Origin: Cyprinodon diabolis
Lineage: Eukaryota > Chordata > Actinopteri > Cyprinodontiformes > Cyprinodontidae
Reading direction: 5' to 3'
Assembly: GCA_030533445.1 (NCBI GenBank)
Contig: CM060081.1
Location: 33,740,111 to 33,804,110, forward strand
Length of the DNA stretch: 64,000 nucleotides
Of this stretch, positions 58,101 to 64,000 are shown piece by piece; the stretch's first letter is position 1, and every line of letters starts with the position of its first letter. Below the pieces are notes generated by a model. That model did not search any database. It was not told the DNA's origin and was given only the letters and a program-made list of their open reading frames with translations. The position numbers were made by a program, and so were the translations under genes.

Positions 58101-59884
58101 GTTTTCTCACTCTAAGCAGACTTGGAGCAGATAGACAAGTTGCAGCTAAACAAAACTGCAGCAGCCTCACAGTGCACAGACATGGAGGTTGCTCAGCTTG
58201 GAAAACAGTAACAAGTTTAACAACAGTGTCATTGTGCAAAGTTACGACTGATTAGTAACCGCTAATGCATCCAATAGTTATAACCATTTTCAGTGTGTGC
58301 AGTTTTAAAAAGGTTTAAATCAGCTAAAATAAAATGTCCCTTGTCAAGCTGCTTGCCTTTTCATCCATCTGAAGATTTCTGGATTTCTACAACAACCTGA
58401 CAGAACAGATGGTATCTTTTTACATCAGGGATGGGAATTCTGACAATAACAATGTCTAAAAGTGCATAAATTTATATATTACATGCAAAAAAAAGGTTTT
58501 TAATTAAAATTCTCAAACAGCAAACAACTTGTGCTAATTTTCAACCACTGCATGCTTTTTCTCGGAGCACCTCAAACTCATTGCCAGGGCTCTCAAACTG
58601 ACATGCAATCCCAAATTGTTAAAAACATTTCTTTGTTGTGAAAATGCAGCTGTGATCATTGATGAAAATAAAACAAAGATAGGAAACAAAACATAGAAAC
58701 AACTTGCAGCAGATACACACACTGAGGGGAGTGTGTACGGAGTTATTGAAATGAGAGAGTATAATGTGGATTAGCAAGTTTCTCAAAAACATATGGCAAG
58801 CCAACATTCTTAGGCAGCTATCTCATCTCAGATAACAGAGTTGTTGTCCAGAAGAGCCATCATAAACACACGCAACATGAATATGCCTCTGGACTTTCTC
58901 TTCAGCCTTCTGTTCCTTACTTTCTGAACGTCTGCAATACTAAATGCAGCGGTAAAATATAGCAATGTATTTCTGATAAACATTAAGGATTCATTAATAA
59001 CCGTACAAATACAGAAAATGTCGAAATATAAAGCGAGCTACAAGCTATAAATCATGTCACATTTCCTGTTCATCTTAAAACAACAAAAGGGAAACACAGA
59101 CATGTCTTTTTTTATTTTTATTGATAAATATTACAGTCAGACATCAGACGGTATGTTGTAACTTCACTAATTATGTCAGCACCCAAAAGCATTGTGGCTA
59201 TGGCAACCTGGTGAAATAATAAACACCGCCTCTTCTTCACTTTCTGCCTGCCGACAGTACCGCATGACATGAGTCATCAGCAGCCAGGAACACACACATT
59301 GAAACACACAGACAGCCCAAAAAAAAGCAAAAAAGAAAAGAAAAACAGTCCCCATACAGGCAAGTCAGAGTAAAAAAATACTCTGAATGAAACGGCAGGA
59401 AGCAATACACACTTGACAAAAAAAAAATCATAAGGAAATATTACAAGACCCAGCTGCTTCTGCTTGATCGCAGCCACAAACTGAGCTGATTTACAGAGCA
59501 GTAACGAGCATCAGCGTGGGTTGTTTGTGCATACAAAAGCAAGCCACCAATCTCACCTGGATGCTATTAGCTGTTGTTTGATTTTTAATATTAACCACAT
59601 GAGGTGACTGTTAGGCATGCTTTTGCACAAACCAGCACATGCACATTTACCAACAAAGGCATGGAAACCCACCGCCCCAATTCAAAGCAGAGGCTCGGAC
59701 GGCCGAGAAAATCGTCAGCTCCACCTCTTACCGTCAGCAGTGAATCTAGATCACAGGCACGCATATACAGCGCTGCAGGCAGTAAATGCAACTTTTTCAT
59801 CTGCTTTACCTTGAAAAAAAAATATTCCCACCCCTAAGTGTGTGTCTGATTTTGTCCCAATTAAGTGGAAATCTACACATTTTC
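55173..59884. other. Gene-free sequence
   Basis: No supported gene or RNA. At 57,800-57,860 the plus frame SSGRIMIWVYFFS weakly recalls the Tc1 [11 protein letters not shown] motif and may be a further decayed copy. The rest is AT-rich. Confidence 0.55.
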
Positions 59885-60465
59885 ACAAACTACAACATAC
59901 CTGTGAATTGGACAGAAAAGGATACATGACTTTTAAATTGCCTTCACTGATCAATATCTGAGAACTGTGGGATGCATTTGTATTCAACCCCTTGAAAAAA
60001 TACATTATATGACTACTTTTTTACTGCTACTACAGTTCAACTTTATTTGGATTGCATATTTGCTCCTTTTTAATTGCCAAATTGCTTTTGCTCAGTCAGA
60101 CTGAACAGAGAGTGTCTGCAAACATCAATTCAAAAAAGTACGTCTTTTCCCGATATATTTTAGGTTGGATTTAGTTTTTGGCCATGCTTTGAAACAAACA
60201 TTATTGCTCTGGTAATATGTTAAAGGTTGTTATCCTCTGTCCCAACTGTTAATGTTTTGCAGCCCAGTAAATGTTGTGCGAGGTTCACTCTGTATTTATC
60301 TCAGGCCATCTTCGCATCAGCTCTGATCTGCTACCCAATCTCTACTAAAAAAAGGAGCATTTCCAGAGCATGATGCTTAAGCTACCATGTCTTACTATGC
60401 AGATATAATGTTCACCCAAAACTCAACAGTCCATATGGATATAGGGTGCTGTTGTTCCTCACATA
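59885..60465 (-). mobile_element. Older decayed Tc1-family element, left part (interrupted by a younger Tc1)
   Basis: The plus strand keeps landmarks of a common fish Tc1 family read antisense: GGGATGCATTTGTATTCAACCCC, then ATTATTGCTCTGG, CACTCTGTATTTATCTC, CAGAGCATGATGCTTAAGCT. The transposase frame (minus strand) is destroyed. The relic continues at 61,714 beyond the inserted element. Confidence 0.6.
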
Positions 60466-61713
60466 CACTATATTGCCAAAAGTATTTGCTCACCTGCCTT
60501 GACTCACATATGAGCTTAAGTGACATCCCGTTCCTAATCCATAGGGTTCAATATGACGTCGGTCCACCCTTTGCAGCTAGAACAGCTTCAACTCTTCTGG
60601 GAAGGCTGTCCACAAGGTTTAGGAGTGTGTTTATGGGAATTTTTGACCATTCTTCCAGAAGCGCATTTGTGAGGTCGCACACTGATGTTGGACGAGAAGG
60701 CCTGGCTCTCAGTCTCCGCTCTAATTCATCCCAAAGGTGTTCTATCGGGTTGAGGTCAGGACTCTGTGCAGGCCAGTCAAGTTCATCCACACCAGACTCT
60801 GTCATCCATGTCTTTATGGACCTTGCTTTGTGCACTGGTGCACAGTCATGTTGGAAGAGGAAGGGGCCAGCTCCAAACTGTTCCCACAAAGTTGGGAGCA
60901 TGGAATTGTCCAAAATGTCTTGGTATGCTGAAGCATTCAGAGTTCCTTTCACTGGAACTAAGGGGCCAAGCCCAGCTCCTGAAAAACAACCCCACACCAT
61001 AATCCCCCCTCCACCAAACTTTACACTTGGCACAATGCAGTCAGACAAGTACCGTTCTCCTGGCAACCGCCAAACCCAGACCCGTCCATCAGATTGCCAG
61101 ATGGAGAAGCGCGATTCGTCACTCCAGAGAACGCGTCTCCACTGCTCTAGAGTCCAGTGGCGGCGTGCTTTACACCACCGCATCCGACGCTTTGCATTGC
61201 ACTTGGTTATGTATGGCTTGGATGCAGCTGCTCGACCATGGAAACCCATTCCATGAAGCTCTCTGCGCACTGTTCTTGAGCTAATCTGAAGGCCACATGA
61301 AGTTTGGAGGTCTGTAGTGATTGACTCTGCAGAAAGTTGGCGACCTCTTCGCACTATGCGCTTCAGCATCCGCTGACCCCGCTCCGTCAGTTTACGTGGC
61401 CTACCACTTCGTGGCTGAGTTGCTGTCGTTCCCAAACACTTCCATTTTCTTATAATACAGCTGACAGTTGACTGTGGAATATTTAGGAGCGAGGAAATTT
61501 CACGACTGGATTTGTTGCACAGGTGGCATCCTATCACAGTTCCACGCTGGAATTCACTGAGCTCCTGAGAGCGACCCATTCTTTCACAAATGTTTGTAAA
61601 AACAGTCTGCATGCCTAGGTGCTTGAATTTATACACCTGTGGCCATGGAAGTGATTGGAACACCTGATTCCAATAATTTGGATGGGTGAGCAAATACTTT
61701 TGGCAATATAGTG
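60466..61713 (-). mobile_element. Complete Tc1/mariner element, 1,248 bp
   Basis: Perfect 29-bp terminal inverted repeats begin CACTATATTGCCAAAAGTAT and are flanked by TA on both sides (60,464-60,465 and 61,714-61,715), the Tc1/mariner target. One intact transposase is inside, with a TATAAA-like site about 70 nt upstream of its start. It differs by one base, in the shared part, from the copy at 63,032. It is inserted within an older Tc1 relic. Confidence 0.95.
60548..61579 (-). CDS. Tc1 transposase, intact (DD34E)
   Basis: This 343-residue enzyme would bind the element's terminal repeats and cut and paste it into TA sites. The N-terminal half is a paired-like helix-turn-helix DNA-binding region ([15 protein letters not shown] at about 26-40), a GRPR AT-hook-like motif (59-62), then a second HTH. 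The catalytic triad is complete: D154 in LWSDESRF, D245 in FQHDCAPVH and E280 in [15 protein letters not shown]. The spacing D245-E280 is 34 residues, as expected for Tc1. A glycine-rich [14 protein letters not shown] box lies at about 187-200. The length is normal for the family. I chose the ATG at 61,579 because MGRSQELS is the usual Tc1-type start; the frame is open further upstream but only into the terminal repeat region. It has no stop or shift, so it may be active. Confidence 0.95.
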   Translation of the reverse strand: MGRSQELSEFQRGTVIGCHLCNKSSREISSLLNIPQSTVSCIIRKWKCLGTTATQPRSGRPRKLTERGQRMLKRIVRRGRQLSAESITTDLQTSCGLQISSRTVRRELHGMGFHGRAAASKPYITKCNAKRRMRWCKARRHWTLEQWRRVLWSDESRFSIWQSDGRVWVWRLPGERYLSDCIVPSVKFGGGGIMVWGCFSGAGLGPLVPVKGTLNASAYQDILDNSMLPTLWEQFGAGPFLFQHDCAPVHKARSIKTWMTESGVDELDWPAQSPDLNPIEHLWDELERRLRARPSRPTSVCDLTNALLEEWSKIPINTLLNLVDSLPRRVEAVLAAKGGPTSY

Positions 61714-61990
61714 TATTAAGTCTCATCTGACTGGAGCTTTTTCTCCAAATATATGCCTAGTCCCCTTGCCGCAAACAGCAAAAAATAATCTAATAGCTTT
61801 CTTTCAACAATGGCTCTTTTCTCATCCCTTTACAAAGAATAGTTATCAACATATGATCCCACCTGAACTTTGACTCTTTGCAGCTCCTCCAGAGTAACCA
61901 TGAGCCTCTCAGCTTCCTCTCTAATTAATACTCCACCTGCCTGGCCTTTAGGGATGTACTCATTCTTCTGCTCCAGTCCAGAGAATTGTT
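61714..61990 (-). mobile_element. Older decayed Tc1-family element, right part
   Basis: It continues the relic of 59,885-60,465: TCTCATCTGACTGGAGC, TCTTTCAACAATGGCT, CCCACCTGAACTTTGACTCT and GCAGCTCCTCCAGAGTAACC follow the known order of an antisense fish Tc1 transposase. The first bases are the TA target shared with the younger insertion. The far edge is approximate. Confidence 0.6.
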
Positions 61991-63031
61991 CAAGTAAGAA
62001 AATTCACTATCAGCTGGCCCGGTTTGTTCTCACACAGAGCTTCTTAGATCTGGTTAAACAATTTCATACATTTACATTGGATTGTTTTTGGGGCAGTAGT
62101 GCTCAAAATAGCCCTGATTGAAAAACAAATGCATGAAGAAGAAAGTCTGTCTTGTAGGGTCTCTGTTTCTACTTTGGTGTTCAAATGTAGTTATGCGCCT
62201 GCACCTCTTACCTCCTAAGGAGCCCCATAAAATATTTTCAAACTACTTTATCTTTGGATTGAGGCTCTTAATTTGCTTTTCCTATTTTCCTCATCACTGC
62301 TTTAACATCACCTCCCATCCTCCTTGTTACGTTACGCTGAGACAGGAACACATTCATTCAGCAATCAAACCACTTAAGGATCCAGATCAGTTATATCTTT
62401 TTCAGGGTACTTATATTGGGATCCGTTTTGGGTATTGGATTGAGATGACACTAGGCATGATCCAATTCTTAAGCTGAACTCTGAAAAACCCTAAGCTCAT
62501 CTGGCCTGGTGCCAGACTAAACAGGCTAAATATGGTCATACTTCCTATTTAGGAAAAAAGATGGCTGATTTAATCTTTTTTTTATTATTATTATTATTTT
62601 TTTTTTACAAATACTATGAATTTTACAGAACTTTATATGGGATCTTAGAATTCTTCATTACAGAATCTTTTTTTTTTTATGAAAAAACATCTGAGTTGAG
62701 GAAAGATGAAAACATGTGTACTTCTAGAATTAGTTTAGGACTGTCACCAGCAGTTAACTTTAATGTTAGACTGATTCCCAAAAGTTTGGTTTGATCGGCT
62801 GATTAAAGCAAGATGATTGCATATCTCTGCTGGAGTAACTGCATCAAACCCAGCTGACCTCTGCCTCATTTTTCTATCTCTTTGAACCGATCGGCTCTGA
62901 AGATCATTCATTTAATCCCCTCTGCTGTGATTTGTCCGATACGCCCTCTAATGGGTGGGAAATCTCTGAGTGACCATGGACAATGATTTTTTGAATATTT
63001 CCCATGACTGCAACATTTCCCCTCTTTATTA
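61991..63031. other. Spacer between the two Tc1 copies
   Basis: About 1.0 kb with T-rich runs near 62,575-62,605 and 62,670. The open frames in it are short and match nothing I recognise. Confidence 0.6.
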
Positions 63032-64000
63032 CACTATATTGCCAAAAGTATTTGCTCACCCATCCAAATTATTGGAATCAGGTGTTCCAATCACTTCCAT
63101 GGCCACAGGTGTATAAATTCAAGCACCTAGGCATGCAGACTGTTTTTACAAACATTTGTGAAAGAATGGGTCGCTCTCAGGAGCTCAGTGAATTCCAGCG
63201 TGGAACTGTGATAGGATGCCACCTGTGCAACAAATCCAGTCGTGAAATTTCCTCGCTCCTAAATATTCCACAGTCAACTGTCAGCTGTATTATAAGAAAA
63301 TGGAAGTGTTTGGGAACGACAGCAACTCAGCCACGAAGTGGTAGGCCACGTAAACTGACGGAGCGGGGTCAGCGGATGCTGAAGCGCATAGTGCGAAGAG
63401 GTCGCCAACTTTCTGCAGAGTCAATCACTACAGACCTCCAAACTTCATGTGGCCTTCAGATTAGCTCAAGAACAGTGCGCAGAGAGCTTCATGGAATGGG
63501 TTTCCATGGTCGAGCAGCTGCATCCAAGTCATACATAACCAAGTGCAATGCAAAGCGTCGGATGCGGTGGTGTAAAGCACGCCGCCACTGGACTCTAGAG
63601 CAGTGGAGACGCGTTCTCTGGAGTGACGAATCGCGCTTCTCCATCTGGCAATCTGATGGACGGGTCTGGGTTTGGCGGTTGCCAGGAGAACGGTACTTGT
63701 CTGACTGCATTGTGCCAAGTGTAAAGTTTGGTGGAGGGGGGATTATGGTGTGGGGTTGTTTTTCAGGAGCTGGGCTTGGCCCCTTAGTTCCAGTGAAAGG
63801 AACTCTGAATGCTTCAGCATACCAAGACATTTTGGACAATTCCATGCTCCCAACTTTGTGGGAACAGTTTGGAGCTGGCCCCTTCCTCTTCCAACATGAC
63901 TGTGCACCAGTGCACAAAGCAAGGTCCATAAAGACATGGATGACAGAGTCTGGTGTGGATGAACTTGACTGGCCTGCACAGAGTCCTGACCTCAACCCGA
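63032..64000 (+). mobile_element. Second Tc1 element copy, cut by the window end
   Basis: It starts with the same 29-bp terminal repeat after a TA at 63,030-63,031. The 969 bp present match the reverse complement of 60,745-61,713, with one difference that I can see (63,529). Orientation is opposite to the first copy. The remaining 279 bp would lie beyond the window. Confidence 0.95.
63166..64000 (+). CDS. Tc1 transposase, second copy, 3' end outside the window
   Basis: The frame starts [10 protein letters not shown] and is open for 278 codons to the end of the window. It is the same cut-and-paste transposase as at 60,548-61,579, with one residue change: Ser instead of Pro at position 122 (KSYITK versus KPYITK). 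The paired-like HTH, the GRPR motif, D154 and D245 are present. The glutamate of the DDE triad (residue 280) falls just past the edge, so completeness cannot be judged here. It is transcribed away from the first copy. Confidence 0.93.
   Translation, partial: MGRSQELSEFQRGTVIGCHLCNKSSREISSLLNIPQSTVSCIIRKWKCLGTTATQPRSGRPRKLTERGQRMLKRIVRRGRQLSAESITTDLQTSCGLQISSRTVRRELHGMGFHGRAAASKSYITKCNAKRRMRWCKARRHWTLEQWRRVLWSDESRFSIWQSDGRVWVWRLPGERYLSDCIVPSVKFGGGGIMVWGCFSGAGLGPLVPVKGTLNASAYQDILDNSMLPTLWEQFGAGPFLFQHDCAPVHKARSIKTWMTESGVDELDWPAQSPDLNP

Noticed and set aside
60387..61256. 289-codon frame on the plus strand
   Set aside because: It is the antisense shadow of the Tc1 transposase on the minus strand; the same shadow recurs over the second copy on the opposite strand.

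Overview
This is a vertebrate, almost certainly teleost, nuclear genomic window. The evidence is a multi-exon GLI-family gene with GT-AG introns, AT-rich non-coding DNA, and dispersed elements typical of ray-finned fish: Tc1 transposons, hAT-type non-autonomous elements with 8-bp target duplications, tRNA-headed SINEs, and retroelements with (ATGG)n tails. The mix looks most like an acanthomorph (percomorph-type) fish. That last point is inference from repeat style only.

Layout. Positions 1-17,506 hold one protein gene on the minus strand, gli1, the zinc-finger transcription factor at the end of the Hedgehog pathway. I reconstruct 12 coding exons that join in phase to a predicted 1,473-residue protein. 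It has the Sufu-binding SYGH motif, five C2H2 zinc fingers, the DSGVEM degron and the C-terminal TAF-binding-like activation motif. Its 3' UTR and flank fill 1-1,715. The introns carry old Tc1 and LINE relics, a 728-bp hAT-type element with a perfect 8-bp target duplication, and a GC-rich block near 15.3 kb.

Positions 17.5-60 kb contain no protein gene I can support. This tract lies upstream of gli1 and may hold its non-coding first exon(s), promoter and enhancers. A GC-rich, strand-asymmetric block at 24.56-25.2 kb is the best promoter-like candidate. The tract also holds a LINE relic (20.5 kb), two copies of one short repeat family (21.9 and 45.0 kb), SINE/retroelement copies (30.3, 31.7, 34.1, 37.3 kb), an inverted-repeat element (35.6 kb), a 182-bp GATA microsatellite (41.8 kb), a 53-bp near-identical inverted duplication (42.9 and 47.5 kb), an unclassified motif-rich element with promoter-like and splice-like signals (46.0-46.8 kb), and AT/ACAT microsatellites interrupted by a hAT-type element (53-54 kb).

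Positions 59.9-64 kb form a Tc1 cluster. A complete 1,248-bp Tc1 element with an uninterrupted 343-residue DD34E transposase (minus strand) sits inside the decayed remains of an older, different Tc1 family. A second copy, differing at one base in the shared 969 bp, starts at 63,032 in the opposite orientation and runs off the window. The pair looks recently transposed and possibly active.
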